A DNA stretch of 60,366 nt from Anaerolineae bacterium (GTDB lineage Bacteria > Chloroflexota > Anaerolineae > Promineifilales > Promineifilaceae), in the NCBI GenBank assembly GCA_019637635.1, contig JAHBVI010000031.1:1-60366 (forward strand), read 5' to 3'. Position numbers and translations under genes: made by a program. This document shows, piece after piece, positions 48,375-57,228 of the stretch (the stretch's first letter is position 1; the number at the start of each line of letters is the position of its first letter). The notes below the pieces were generated by a model, which saw only the letters and a list, made by a program, of their open reading frames with translations, searched no databases and was not told the DNA's origin.

Positions 48375-50639
48375 TTGATTCGCCGCCAAACCGTTGTGAT
48401 TGGGCTGCTTTTAACCGGGCTGGCGCTCATTTTTATGAGCCGGGCGCTGTTTCCCCCGGTTGGGCAGGCGTTAGCGGGGCATGATGCGCGGGCGCTGTTT
48501 GTGCCCTGGTTCACTTTTACCAGAGAGGCGTTAGGGGACGGCCGTCTCCCCCTCTGGGATGCTGCCCAATTTGCCGGATACCCCTTCCTGAGTAATCCCC
48601 AGGTGGCGCTGTTTTACCCACCGACCTGGATCGCCCTGCTGCCGCCGGTCAACGTCGGGTTGAGTTGGCATGTGGTTTTTCACATCGTGGTGGCCGGATT
48701 GGGCATGTACCTGTTTGTCCGTTTTATGAGCGGCAGTTGGCGGGGGGCGCTGCTGGCGGCGCTGGCTTTTGCCTTTAGCGGTTTTTGGGCGGCGCGCATT
48801 TGGGCCGGGCACGTGGGACTGCTGGCCACGGATGCCTGGCTGCCCTGGCTGCTGCTGGCTACGGCCTGGAGCGCCCGGCGGCGGGATGTCTGGTCAGCCA
48901 TCATCGCCGGTGTGCCGTTGGCGCTGGCCATTCTGGCCGGGCATACTGCTTCGCTGCTATATATTGGCCTGGTGTGGGGCATATTTGCCCTCTACCTGTT
49001 TCTGGACGGCCGTGACCGGCGCATCTGGCGGCAGGTGATCATCACCGGGCTGATGGGACTGCTGTTGAGCGCGGTACAGGTGATTCCCATGCTGCAATTT
49101 ACGGCCGTTTCCGCCCGCGCCGAAGAAGCCACCCTGGCCTTTGCCACCCAATTCTCCTTCCCCCCTGCTCACCTGATTACCCTACTCATCCCTGAATTTT
49201 TCGGCGAGCCGACCCGCGCCGGCTATTGGAGCGTACCGTCGTTTGACGAATTGACGTATTACGTGGGGGTGTTGGCGTTGGTGGGGCTGGTGTTGGCGCT
49301 GCGACGGCCGTCGCACCTCACCTGGTTTTACGTCGCCCTCATCGTTCTCGGCCTGCTGCTGGCCTTTGGCAGTTATGGCTTTTTGTACGAGATTTTTTAC
49401 CGCTTCCTGCCCCCCTTCCGGCTGGCCCGCGCCCCGGCCCGCGCCGCCTTCCTCTTTGTTTTTGCCGCTTCCGCTTTATTGGGCGAAGCGGTTGCCATTT
49501 GGGAACGGGATGGCGAGGGACTATCAAAATTGATGCGGTGGGTGTTGGGCACGGCCGTTGTCGCCGGATTCGCCGCTCTGGCCGCCACCGCCGCCGTTTT
49601 TGCCGCCCAACACCCCAGCGACACCAGCGGCCGCTATTGGCACCAGATGGGCGGTTGGGCGTTGGCGCTGCTGTTATTGGTAATTGGGGGTGTGTTGTTG
49701 TGGCGGTATCTGGAGATTGGAGATTGGAGATTGGCGATTGGCGGTCTATCTGCAATCTCTAATCTCCAATCTCCCAATCTCCTCTTTTTCGCCCTCGTCG
49801 CCTGCGTCCTGGTAGATTTATGGCTTTTCGGCTGGAAACTGGTGCAGGTGGGGCCAACGGCCGTGCATCCCCTGTGGACAGACGCCAAGGCCATCATTGG
49901 CGAGGCCGAAGGGCGGGTGCTGCCCTGGGGCATCTCCATTTTTGAGCAGAATGGCGCGGGACAGGTGGGGCTGATGAGCGTCTTTGGTTACAACGCCCTG
50001 GAAGTGGGCGCGAACACCGCTTTTGCCGGTTCCATCCCCGACCCGCGTTCATCGGCGTATGATGTGTTGGGGGCGCGCTATGTGCTGGCACAGGCAGATT
50101 TGGCGCAATATACAGATGGCGAACGGCCGCTCACCCTCATCGGCCAGACGGCGCAGGTGCGGGTATATGAACGGGCGCGGGTGCTGCCCCTGGCCCGGCT
50201 GGTGTATGCCGCCGAAATCATCCCCGACGAAACCGCCGCCATCGCCCGCGTCCACCAACCGGACTTTGACACGACCACCACCGCCATTCTGGCCGAAGAA
50301 CCGGCCTGCGCCTTAGGCGGTGTGGGTGAAGGCACGGCCGTGATTACAGACCAACGTGACGGCTACTGGCGCATCGAAACCAGCAGCAACGCCCCAGCGC
50401 TTCTGGTTCTCAGCGAGACCGCTTACCCCGGCTGGCAGGTAACGGTAGATGGGGAAAAAGGGGGATGGCAAGAAGCGTATACGGCCGTGCGCGCCGTTTG
50501 CGTCCCGGCGGGGGAGCATGTGGTGGAATGGGTTTTTAACGGCCGTGTCTTTCTATCAGGCGGCTTTATCTCTGCCCTGGCTCTCCTCCTGGTGTGCATT
50601 GCCTTTATCAAAGTCCGCAAAAACAAGCCACACATCTAA
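48375..50639 (+). CDS. YfhO-like polytopic membrane protein (GT-C type)
   Basis: 754 residues from TTG 48375, chosen because AGGAGA (48360-48365) is well spaced; the in-frame GTG/ATG region near 48285 is repeat-derived. At least twelve helices. N-terminal GHDARALFVPWFTFTREAL and LPLWDAAQFAGYPFLSNPQ, ALFYPPTW follow the YfhO/glycosyltransferase pattern; YfhO attaches sugars to teichoic acids in Gram-positive bacteria (family knowledge). A repeat is translated at 49711-49782 (EIGDWRLAIGG...SNLQSPNLL). The C-terminal ~150 residues (LLVLSETAYPGWQVTVDGEKG, GEHVVEWVF) are a beta domain typical of YfhO, different from the shared module of the neighbours, and a last helix ends the protein. Confidence 0.83.
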   Translation: MIRRQTVVIGLLLTGLALIFMSRALFPPVGQALAGHDARALFVPWFTFTREALGDGRLPLWDAAQFAGYPFLSNPQVALFYPPTWIALLPPVNVGLSWHVVFHIVVAGLGMYLFVRFMSGSWRGALLAALAFAFSGFWAARIWAGHVGLLATDAWLPWLLLATAWSARRRDVWSAIIAGVPLALAILAGHTASLLYIGLVWGIFALYLFLDGRDRRIWRQVIITGLMGLLLSAVQVIPMLQFTAVSARAEEATLAFATQFSFPPAHLITLLIPEFFGEPTRAGYWSVPSFDELTYYVGVLALVGLVLALRRPSHLTWFYVALIVLGLLLAFGSYGFLYEIFYRFLPPFRLARAPARAAFLFVFAASALLGEAVAIWERDGEGLSKLMRWVLGTAVVAGFAALAATAAVFAAQHPSDTSGRYWHQMGGWALALLLLVIGGVLLWRYLEIGDWRLAIGGLSAISNLQSPNLLFFALVACVLVDLWLFGWKLVQVGPTAVHPLWTDAKAIIGEAEGRVLPWGISIFEQNGAGQVGLMSVFGYNALEVGANTAFAGSIPDPRSSAYDVLGARYVLAQADLAQYTDGERPLTLIGQTAQVRVYERARVLPLARLVYAAEIIPDETAAIARVHQPDFDTTTTAILAEEPACALGGVGEGTAVITDQRDGYWRIETSSNAPALLVLSETAYPGWQVTVDGEKGGWQEAYTAVRAVCVPAGEHVVEWVFNGRVFLSGGFISALALLLVCIAFIKVRKNKPHI
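49711..49782. repeat. In-frame GGAGATTGG/CCAATCTCC element in YfhO-like gene
   Basis: TGGAGATTGGAGATTGGAGA faces AATCTCTAATCTCCAATCTC; ~24 residues added between helices. Confidence 0.87.
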
Positions 50640-50649
50640 CCTCATAATC

Positions 50650-51750
50650 TCAAAAAAACTCGGCCAACGCCCGGCTTACTACATCTACATGTTCCTCTGG
50701 CATGTGAGCATAGAGGGGGAGCGAGAGGATGCGCCGGGCGGCGCGTTCGGTGACGGGCAGGCTGCCGGGCGCATAACCGAGATGGCGATAGGCGGGTTGC
50801 AAGTGGACGGGCACGGGATAATGCACGGCCGTACCCACCCCCTTCTTCTGTAAAAATGCCGCCAATGCCTCCTGCCGCCCCGTCTGGATAACGTAGAGAT
50901 GAAAAACGTGGTCGGCTGACGGCCGTATACGCGGTAGTTGCACCGGCAGATTTTCCAATTGGGCGCTGTAACGGGCGGCGAGATGCTGGCGACGGCCGTT
51001 GTCCTCGTCCAGATGCGCCAGCCGCACCTGCAAAATGGCCGCCTGCAATTCATCCAGGCGGCTGTTATAGCCGGCCAGGTCGCTGATGTACCGTTCCCGC
51101 CAGCCGTACTGCCGCAACAGCCGCAGCCGTTTGGCAATGTCATCCCGATTCGTCACCACTGCGCCGCCATCGCCTAAAGCACCCAGGTTTTTAGTGGGGT
51201 AAAAGCTGAAAGCGGCGGCATCACCCATGCTGCCCACCCGCCGCTCGCCGACCAGGGCGCCATGCGCCTGGGCGCAATCTTCCAACACCGGCAACCGATG
51301 TTGGATGGCAATTTCCAGAATGGTTTCCATGTCGGCGGGGTGGCCGTAAAGATGCACGGGGATGATGGCTTTGGTGCGAGGGGTGACGGCCGTTTCCACT
51401 TGCACCGGGTCCATCGTATAGGTTTGTGAATCAATGTCCACCAGCACCGGTTTGGCCCCGGCGAGTTCAATGGCGGCAATGGTGGCCACGGCCGTGTGCG
51501 CCACCGTAATCACCTCATCCCCCGGCCCCACACCCAACGCCTTGAGGCCCAACAGCAGCGCGTCTGTGCCGGAGGCCACCCCCACCGCGTGGGCCACGCC
51601 GGTATAAGCGGCAAACGCCGCCTCAAAAGCGGCCACCTCCGGCCCCAAAATGTACCAGCCAGAGGAGAGGGTTCGGGACACGGCCGTGTCTATCTCCTCC
51701 CGGTACGCCTCATACTCTGCCTTCAAATCTACAAAAGGAATAGACGCCAT
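50650..51750 (-). CDS. DegT/DnrJ/EryC1/StrS family sugar aminotransferase
   Basis: 366 residues from ATG 51750 (AGGAG 8 bp upstream); the open frame beyond it is not homologous. PLP-dependent transfer of an amino group to a nucleotide-linked keto-sugar. Fold markers: [18 protein letters not shown] at the start, [34 protein letters not shown] (Asp and His near the PLP pyridine ring), [16 protein letters not shown] (Lys that forms the internal aldimine), [14 protein letters not shown], and [15 protein letters not shown] near the end. All are complete. Makes an amino sugar for the neighbouring glycosyltransferases. Convergent with the YfhO-like gene (10-bp gap). Confidence 0.93.
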   Translation of the reverse strand: MASIPFVDLKAEYEAYREEIDTAVSRTLSSGWYILGPEVAAFEAAFAAYTGVAHAVGVASGTDALLLGLKALGVGPGDEVITVAHTAVATIAAIELAGAKPVLVDIDSQTYTMDPVQVETAVTPRTKAIIPVHLYGHPADMETILEIAIQHRLPVLEDCAQAHGALVGERRVGSMGDAAAFSFYPTKNLGALGDGGAVVTNRDDIAKRLRLLRQYGWRERYISDLAGYNSRLDELQAAILQVRLAHLDEDNGRRQHLAARYSAQLENLPVQLPRIRPSADHVFHLYVIQTGRQEALAAFLQKKGVGTAVHYPVPVHLQPAYRHLGYAPGSLPVTERAARRILSLPLYAHMPEEHVDVVSRALAEFF

Positions 51751-51802
51751 CTTCACTCCTGTCCCTTCATTCTGTGACAATCCGTCCCATCCGTCAAATC
51801 TA

Positions 51803-53692
51803 TCAACGGCCGTCCACCACCCCCACCGACAGTTCAACCGCATCCTGTCCATTGGTAAAAAGCTGCCGTTCAATGGTCTGGGAATCATATAGCCCGGTCA
51901 GCAGGCGCACGGCCGTTGGCGGCGCATCCGTTGGCAGGGCAAGCACGTGCCGGTCGAGCAGCATTTCCCCCGGCTGCCAGGTAGTCGTGGGGCGTGTGCC
52001 CCACAGCGGCGCGCTGTCATGTTGGGCCAGCAGCGCGCCGTCGGCCGTCAGCAGATGGACAAACACGGTGTAGTCGCGGGGGATTTCCGCCACAGCCTCC
52101 CATTGCAGTGTGGCAATCAGTTCGTCGCCAGGGTGAAGAAGCAACGATTCCGTTGTTACCGACGCGCCGTTCACCAGCAGCCGGACGCCAGCCAACCGTA
52201 ACTGCCCGTTGACCGTCTCGTTGAGCGGCGTCATGGCGCGGCTGGCGGCATGATCCGGGCGAAAGGCGAATAATTCCAGGCGTGGGTATTGGTGTACCTG
52301 TTCCAGCAAGGTGTGGTAATCCAGCCAGCGAAAGGCGATGTTTTCCGGATCCCAGAAGGGGGAATGGTGGGCGGGCACAAACCAGATACGGTCATAGGCA
52401 GCGGCTAAATCGGCCAATGCCTGCTCGGTCACGGCCGTGTCCGCCGGAAAGCTCGCCGGTTGCATCGTCTGGGGGATGTCTACGTCCCACAGGTAATAGG
52501 TCAGCGCCGGGTCGGGGAAATGGGCTACAAACACATCGCCTGGTTCCCGGTTATCGGCAATGTGAGCAGCAATGTCCCGGTAACCGTAATAACGGCCGTA
52601 CTGCACCACATTCCCGTGATAATGCACCAGGCTCAATGCGGCCGCAGTCAGCACTATACCGGCGCTGGCAACGGCCGTCGCCCGCACCATCCACCGCCGG
52701 TTTTGCGCCAGCGCCAGAATGCCCAGACTGACCAGTGCCCACCAGGCCGGCGCTGCCGGGGCGATGTAGTAGGCATTAAAGATGGAGCGGCGCAGGAGAA
52801 CGAGATAGACGGTGACGGCCGTACTCACCAGCCAGAAACCGAGCAACGCCGCCCACGGCCGTTGGCCCCGCTGCCACAGCGTCAGCCAACCCACCACCGC
52901 CAGCGCCGCTGCCAGCGCCAGCACCCAGGGGCCAGCCGGATGATCAAACGCCGGGCCAACGGCCAGCTCCTGCCCCACCGTCAATAGATAATCAAACAAC
53001 TGCGGATTTCCAGGCACCGTCAACTGTCCCAACCAGCCGGGCAGCGTGGCCGCCAGCCAGGGGGCAAACAGCAACGCCGCCACCAACCCGGCCAACAGCC
53101 ATTGCCAGAGCAGCCGCCGCGCCCCTAACAGCAAAAAAAGGCCATGACTGAGCAGGGCAAACACGCCGTAATAATGGCTGTATATGGTCAGGGCGCAAGC
53201 CAGGGCATAGAGCAGCCAGCGGGTGACGGACGGCCGTGCCACCGCCCGCGCCAGCAGCAATGTCGCCAGTGTGGTCATAAACATCACCATCACATATTGA
53301 TTGCGTACATCCTGCGCCAGCCACACCAACGACTGGGACACGGCTGCAAACAGCGCCATGAGCAGCCCCAGCTTTTCCCCTTGCAGCCGCCGGCCCCAAC
53401 GAAACAGCAGCGGCAGCAGCAGCACACCCGGCAGCACCGCCAGATAACGCAGGACAAACTCGCTCGTCCCGGCCATGTTCGCCCACACGTTCAGCACCAG
53501 ATAATGCAGCGGCGCATGTTCTTCCCCCACCGGAATGAGCGCCGGAATCACCTGCGCCAACGGCATCTGTGTGTAGGGAAAACTGTACCCTTCGTCGGCC
53601 CGCAACTCCTGGAAACCCAAATTCACCAGCCGCAGCCAGAAGGCCAGCCAGATGAAAAGTACCATGAGGGAGAGGGAGCGGTGAGGGAGCAT
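51803..53692 (-). CDS. GT39-like membrane glycosyltransferase with C-terminal beta domain
   Basis: 629 residues from ATG 53692; upstream codons are repeat-derived. [12 protein letters not shown] holds the first-loop Asp-Glu; [15 protein letters not shown] and [17 protein letters not shown] follow the GT39/PMT pattern, with about eleven helices to residue ~360. A soluble region ([35 protein letters not shown]) and then the shared module: [25 protein letters not shown]. It lies 52 bp downstream-opposed to the aminotransferase start and co-oriented with it, the epimerase and GT2, so these four minus-strand genes may form an operon (GT2, epimerase, GT39, DegT). Confidence 0.87.
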   Translation of the reverse strand: MLPHRSLSLMVLFIWLAFWLRLVNLGFQELRADEGYSFPYTQMPLAQVIPALIPVGEEHAPLHYLVLNVWANMAGTSEFVLRYLAVLPGVLLLPLLFRWGRRLQGEKLGLLMALFAAVSQSLVWLAQDVRNQYVMVMFMTTLATLLLARAVARPSVTRWLLYALACALTIYSHYYGVFALLSHGLFLLLGARRLLWQWLLAGLVAALLFAPWLAATLPGWLGQLTVPGNPQLFDYLLTVGQELAVGPAFDHPAGPWVLALAAALAVVGWLTLWQRGQRPWAALLGFWLVSTAVTVYLVLLRRSIFNAYYIAPAAPAWWALVSLGILALAQNRRWMVRATAVASAGIVLTAAALSLVHYHGNVVQYGRYYGYRDIAAHIADNREPGDVFVAHFPDPALTYYLWDVDIPQTMQPASFPADTAVTEQALADLAAAYDRIWFVPAHHSPFWDPENIAFRWLDYHTLLEQVHQYPRLELFAFRPDHAASRAMTPLNETVNGQLRLAGVRLLVNGASVTTESLLLHPGDELIATLQWEAVAEIPRDYTVFVHLLTADGALLAQHDSAPLWGTRPTTTWQPGEMLLDRHVLALPTDAPPTAVRLLTGLYDSQTIERQLFTNGQDAVELSVGVVDGR

Positions 53693-53697
53693 GGTAA

Positions 53698-53758
53698 TTA
53701 GGTAATTGGATAATTGGGTAATTGGTCGAATTACGCAATTACCCAATTACTCAATTAC
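53698..53758. repeat. GTAATTG palindromic element between epimerase and GT39 genes
   Basis: GGTAATTGGATAATTGGGTA faces ACGCAATTACCCAATTACTC; family of 42551-42590. The epimerase stop codon lies in it. Confidence 0.82.
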
Positions 53759-54759
53759 AAATAATGGTGCAGGTTCTCCTGGTAATAGGTGATGGTGCGG
53801 GTCAGCCCGTCGCGCAGGCTGGTTTTGGGTCGCCAGCCCAATTTGCTGCGAATTTTGCGGTAATCACCGTAAAAGTCGCCAATGTCAATGCGCTTGCGCT
53901 CTTCGGGGAAGGGCAGCAGCTCGTAGCTACCAGCGCCGTTAATCTCAATCATCAGCCGCGCCAGGTTAAGCAGGTTAATAGGGTCGTCGCTGCCCAGGTT
54001 GTAGATTTGCCCAATGGCGGCTTCGCTAAGCGCCGCCAGCAGCAGGGCGTCTGTGACGTCGTCTACGTAATTAAAGTCACGCACCTGCAAGCCGTCACCG
54101 TAGATGGTCAGTGGTTTACCCTCGGCCAGCAGGCGCAGCCACCAGCCTAGAAAGGTCTGCCGGGCGTCCTTGATGCGCATGTGGGGGCCATAGGTGTTGG
54201 TCAGGCGCAGGGAGACGGTTTTCAGGCCATACGCCTGGTGGTAGACCATGTGGTACCACTCACCGGCCAGTTTGTTGATGCCGTTGACGTCAACGGGCTG
54301 AATCGGGTGGCGTTCATCTACGGGCAGGTATTGGGCACGGCCGTAAAACTGGCGTGTGCTGGCAAAAATGACCTGTACGTGGGGGTTGCCGTGCCGGCAC
54401 GCTTCGAGCAGCGAAAGCTGGCTGCGGGCGTTAATCTCCAGGTCGGTATAGGGGTTGTCCATACTGTCCGTATGGCTCACCTGCCCGGCCAGATTGAAAA
54501 TGTAATCCTGCCCCTGCACCAGATAGCGCAGCCCGTGTTCGTCGCGCATGTCGGCGATGTTGACCCGCAACCGGTCTTGAATGGCGGCAATGTTGAACAG
54601 GTTGCCGCCATATTCAGGGACGAGCGAATCCAACAGCAGTACCTCTGCGCCTAATTCCACCAGCCGCCGCGCCAGGTTGGAACCAATAAAACCCAATCCG
54701 CCGGTGATCAGCACATGTTTCCCGGCAAATTTTTCGAGGGGAGGGATAATGGTGGGCAT
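53755..54759 (-). CDS. NAD-dependent epimerase/dehydratase (extended SDR), catalytic Tyr replaced
   Basis: 334 residues from ATG 54759; an ATG at 54786 belongs to a repeat element. NAD-binding GGLGFIGSNLARRL (~22-35), DMRDEHGL, FNLAGQVSHTDSMDNP, substrate side RLTNTYGPHM and YGDGLQVRDFNYVDDV. The catalytic region reads FASTRQFYGRAQYLPVDERHP then PVDVNGINKLAGEW: the Lys of YxxxK is kept but the Tyr position holds Asn. Acts on a nucleotide sugar, probably the 4-position of a UDP- or dTDP-hexose (inference); the Asn may alter or remove chemistry. Sits between GT2 and GT39 genes. Confidence 0.87.
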   Translation of the reverse strand: MPTIIPPLEKFAGKHVLITGGLGFIGSNLARRLVELGAEVLLLDSLVPEYGGNLFNIAAIQDRLRVNIADMRDEHGLRYLVQGQDYIFNLAGQVSHTDSMDNPYTDLEINARSQLSLLEACRHGNPHVQVIFASTRQFYGRAQYLPVDERHPIQPVDVNGINKLAGEWYHMVYHQAYGLKTVSLRLTNTYGPHMRIKDARQTFLGWWLRLLAEGKPLTIYGDGLQVRDFNYVDDVTDALLLAALSEAAIGQIYNLGSDDPINLLNLARLMIEINGAGSYELLPFPEERKRIDIGDFYGDYRKIRSKLGWRPKTSLRDGLTRTITYYQENLHHYL

Positions 54760-54774
54760 GGGGGTACGTATGGC

Positions 54775-54836
54775 AATGCCAGGCACGGGGTGACAGGCTT
54801 TTGTTAACTCAGATCGTTTACCTCGTGCCTGGCACT
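54775..54836. repeat. AGTGCCAGGCA family inverted repeat overlapping the GT2 3' end
   Basis: AATGCCAGGCACGGGG (54775-54790) and CCTCGTGCCTGGCACT (54821-54836), two mismatches. The last residues SARHEVNDLS and stop of the GT2 gene are encoded by this element. Confidence 0.82.
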
Positions 54837-55580
54837 ACCTGGCGCGATCACGGCCGTGTCCTGCAAATGTTCCTTGCGCCACACCAACCGCAGCCACAGT
54901 TTGGCCAGGTCGCGGGCTACCCGCGCCAGACGACGGTAGTTAAAAAACTGGCTCTTGCCATATGCCCGGTGAAAATGGTGGACGGGCGTTTCCGTCAGCC
55001 GAAACCCGGCGTCTTGAATCTTTTTCATCATCTCCACGCAAATCACGCCGCTGTCCTGGGTCAGTTCCACTTTATCAAAAATAGCTTGGCGCATCAGGCG
55101 GAAGTCACAATCCACATCTTTCAGCTTCAGCCCAAAGGCCGCTTTCACCATGTGCTGGTAAATACGGCCGATGATGATGCGGTGCAGTGGATCATTTCGC
55201 TCAATCTTCCAGCCGTTGATTAAATCCACCTCATCGCTGACCAGCTTTGCCAGCAATTTTAGTTCACGGGGATCATATTGGGCGTCCCCGTCCGTGTAAA
55301 AAACCCACTCTTTGGTGGCGTTGGCAAAACCGGAACGCAGTGCCCCGCCATATCCCCGGTTCTTAACATGATGCACAATGCGTACCTCGTCCGGGTAAAT
55401 ACGGGCGAGTTCGTCTAGCACCTGCGCCGTGTGGTCTTTGCTGCCGTCGTTAATGACCACTACTTCGTAATCATCGGTCAGTTCCCGCAAGGTCAGCAGC
55501 ACCGTGATAACCATGCTGGGGATAGTACCGGCGTCGTTATACGCCGGAAAAAAGGCGGTAATACTTGTTTGTTCTCTCAT
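54804..55580 (-). CDS. Family 2 glycosyltransferase (DPM1/polyprenyl-phosphate type)
   Basis: 258 residues from ATG 55580. ITAFFPAYNDAGTIPSMV at the start, YEVVVINDGSKDHT (nucleotide Asp), GYGGALRSGFANA, YTDGDAQYDPREL (DxD metal motif) and DCDFRLMRQAIFDKV match polyprenyl-phosphate mannose/glucose synthase-like GT2 enzymes. No C-terminal membrane helices. It would load a sugar onto a lipid carrier that the GT-C enzymes nearby then use outside. Its last ten residues come from a repeat element. Confidence 0.92.
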   Translation of the reverse strand: MREQTSITAFFPAYNDAGTIPSMVITVLLTLRELTDDYEVVVINDGSKDHTAQVLDELARIYPDEVRIVHHVKNRGYGGALRSGFANATKEWVFYTDGDAQYDPRELKLLAKLVSDEVDLINGWKIERNDPLHRIIIGRIYQHMVKAAFGLKLKDVDCDFRLMRQAIFDKVELTQDSGVICVEMMKKIQDAGFRLTETPVHHFHRAYGKSQFFNYRRLARVARDLAKLWLRLVWRKEHLQDTAVIAPGSARHEVNDLS

Positions 55581-55613
55581 TGTTGTTTGTAAACAGTGAT
55601 TCAAACACTAAAG

Positions 55614-56059
55614 TTATGGCAAGTTCTCTAGATCGTTCAAATCTTTGTGACGGCCGCTTGCTCTTTTATTCTGTTTCAACCGGTGCAAGCTGATGATATT
55701 AACTTGCACTCCATCCAATATATCAACCACTCGTTCTGCATAGCATTCATCAAAGTTGACGCCAGAAATGCCAGTGGTCACCTCAATCCGCATGGGGGCA
55801 TACCCATCCGGGTTATGCTCTCTTCTTTCAGAAACAGGTTGGCAGAAAGATCAGGAGTATCAAATCCGAATTCCTTCAACACCTCGACCATGCGTTCAGC
55901 ATTATCAGGGCTGATAGCAATCCAAACATCTATATCATTGGTAGTACGAGGATAACCGTGATACCCAACAGCATAGCCACCAATTAACAAGTAACGAACT
56001 TGTTTAGCGTTCAGCAAACTCAAGAACTCTTTGAAGTCGAGCGGTAGCATGATGTCCAT
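55614..56059 (-). pseudogene. Nucleotidyltransferase-like protein (MNT/DUF6036 type) with a frameshift in a C-run
   Basis: The first frame (56059-55778, 93 codons) has LIGGYAVGYHGYPRTTNDIDVWI: the GG and the DxD metal pair of the pol-beta nucleotidyltransferase fold. It ends at MGMPPCGLR because a C-run (G5 on the plus strand, 55794-55798) is one base short. The next frame reads MRIEVTTGISGVNFDECY, then LHRLKQNKRASGRHKDL and stops at 55614. Restoring one C gives a normal ~148-residue protein. Such proteins pair with small partners in toxin-antitoxin-like modules (family knowledge); here the 56004-56225 gene overlaps it by 56 bp. Either sequencing error or contingency-locus switching. Confidence 0.82.
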
Positions 56060-56225
56060 AGTTTATCTGGCGTAAAAGCTGCATATGAAGCAAACGTTCA
56101 TAAGGTGTACAGGAAAGCCAGTAGGCTTTTTCGTCCCCCTCCTCGGTCAACGATTTCACTTCCAAAAATGTTCTATCTACTTTGGGAAAAGACAAAAGCG
56201 TGGTCTCCATATTCTTACTTGCCAT
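56004..56225 (-). CDS. Small partner protein of nucleotidyltransferase module
   Basis: 73 residues (ATG 56210 is an alternative). FPKVDRTFLEVKSLTEEGDE, then AYWLSCTPYERLLHMQLLR and RLQRVLEFAER recur in many genomes as a short protein directly upstream of DUF6036-type nucleotidyltransferases. The overlap of 56 bp with the next gene suggests translational coupling. No known catalytic motif; likely antitoxin-like or accessory (inference). The region has no ACGGCCGT and is AT-richer than its neighbours, so probably acquired. Confidence 0.75.
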   Translation of the reverse strand: MASKNMETTLLSFPKVDRTFLEVKSLTEEGDEKAYWLSCTPYERLLHMQLLRQINYGHHATARLQRVLEFAER

Positions 56226-56343
56226 GTTTCAAATTGTACCTTACCACCTAAGAAAGAGCGATCCGGATTGAAATGTGATGTCCTTATTAGCAGGTGTTGT
56301 ATGGCCAAGGTATATAGCCATAAGTTGACATTTTGCCATTGCA

Positions 56344-57096
56344 TCAGGTATGGCTTCTCATTGACTTCCTACCCAAAGCAATAAGGGTCAAACCAAAAGG
56401 TAGGTTAGATTTTTTAAGCCAACCGGCCTCAGCAAACAAAAACTTCGAGAAGAATTGATCTTGCCAGGGGGGATTGGGGCGTACGTCGGAGGCGCTGCCA
56501 TTTTCGGGGGCAAACCGTTCGGCCATGCGTTTGCCCAGCGCCAGGGGGAAGAGCAGCATGTTGGCATAGGAGAGTTTCACGGCCGTGAACCCCGTCACCT
56601 GCAACGCTTCCTTTATCTCAGCCCGGCTAAAACGATGCACCGTGTGTACTACCTGGTCATGGTGCCCCCTTAACCAGTTATAGGCCGGCAGGCGCAAAAA
56701 CAGATAGCCACCCGGTTTTACCACCCGATGAAAATCGCGCAGCGCCTCCCGATAATCGCCAATGGAACGATGGCACAACACGTCAAAGGATGTCACCAAA
56801 TCAAAATGGTCAGGGGCAAAGGGCACACGGGTGACGTTGGCCTGCGCCAGCCGCTCCAACCCCCGTTGCTGACAAAAGTTCAGGGCGTGGGGCATCAGGT
56901 CAAAACCGGTCACACGGCCAAAAGGGGACAGGTATTTCATCACCGCCCCCGTACCACAACCGGCGTCCAGAATAGACAGGTCATGCCGCCCAGGGAAAAG
57001 TGCGGCAATCTGGGTAGTTGTGATGCGCTGCATTCCCACGTACCACCAGTGGCGGTCTTCCACCTGGTACATGGTCTGGTATTCAGTCGGTTCCAT
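56344..57096 (-). CDS. Class I SAM-dependent methyltransferase
   Basis: 250 residues from ATG 57096; ATG 57159 lies against the upstream terminator and is less likely. YQVEDRHWWYVGMQRI at the start is typical of methyltransferases in glycan clusters. SAM-binding ILDAGCGTGAVMKYL (~35-50), acidic GFDLMP, VPFAPDHFDLVTSFDVLCH, post-motif VKPGGYLFLRLPAYNWLRG and FSRAEIKEAL. Methylates an unknown acceptor, perhaps a lipid-linked sugar. Transcribed after a terminator, so has its own promoter; a TATAGT at about 57120 on its strand is a candidate -10. Confidence 0.88.
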   Translation of the reverse strand: MEPTEYQTMYQVEDRHWWYVGMQRITTTQIAALFPGRHDLSILDAGCGTGAVMKYLSPFGRVTGFDLMPHALNFCQQRGLERLAQANVTRVPFAPDHFDLVTSFDVLCHRSIGDYREALRDFHRVVKPGGYLFLRLPAYNWLRGHHDQVVHTVHRFSRAEIKEALQVTGFTAVKLSYANMLLFPLALGKRMAERFAPENGSASDVRPNPPWQDQFFSKFLFAEAGWLKKSNLPFGLTLIALGRKSMRSHT

Positions 57097-57159
57097 AAGT
57101 TCTAAGCCCCGATCCCGAACTATACCCGAATTACCATCAGGGGACGAATTCGCCATCAT

Positions 57160-57193
57160 AAAAAAGCCCGGATGATCTTGCGCTCATCCGGGC
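57160..57193 (-). terminator. Rho-independent terminator of the S41 peptidase gene
   Basis: On the minus strand GCCCGGATGA pairs with TCATCCGGGC across 8 nt and is followed at once by TTTTTT. It lies 36 bp after the peptidase stop. Confidence 0.88.
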
Positions 57194-57228
57194 CAGCCGC
57201 CTGCCATTCACTGCCCACCGCTCACTGC

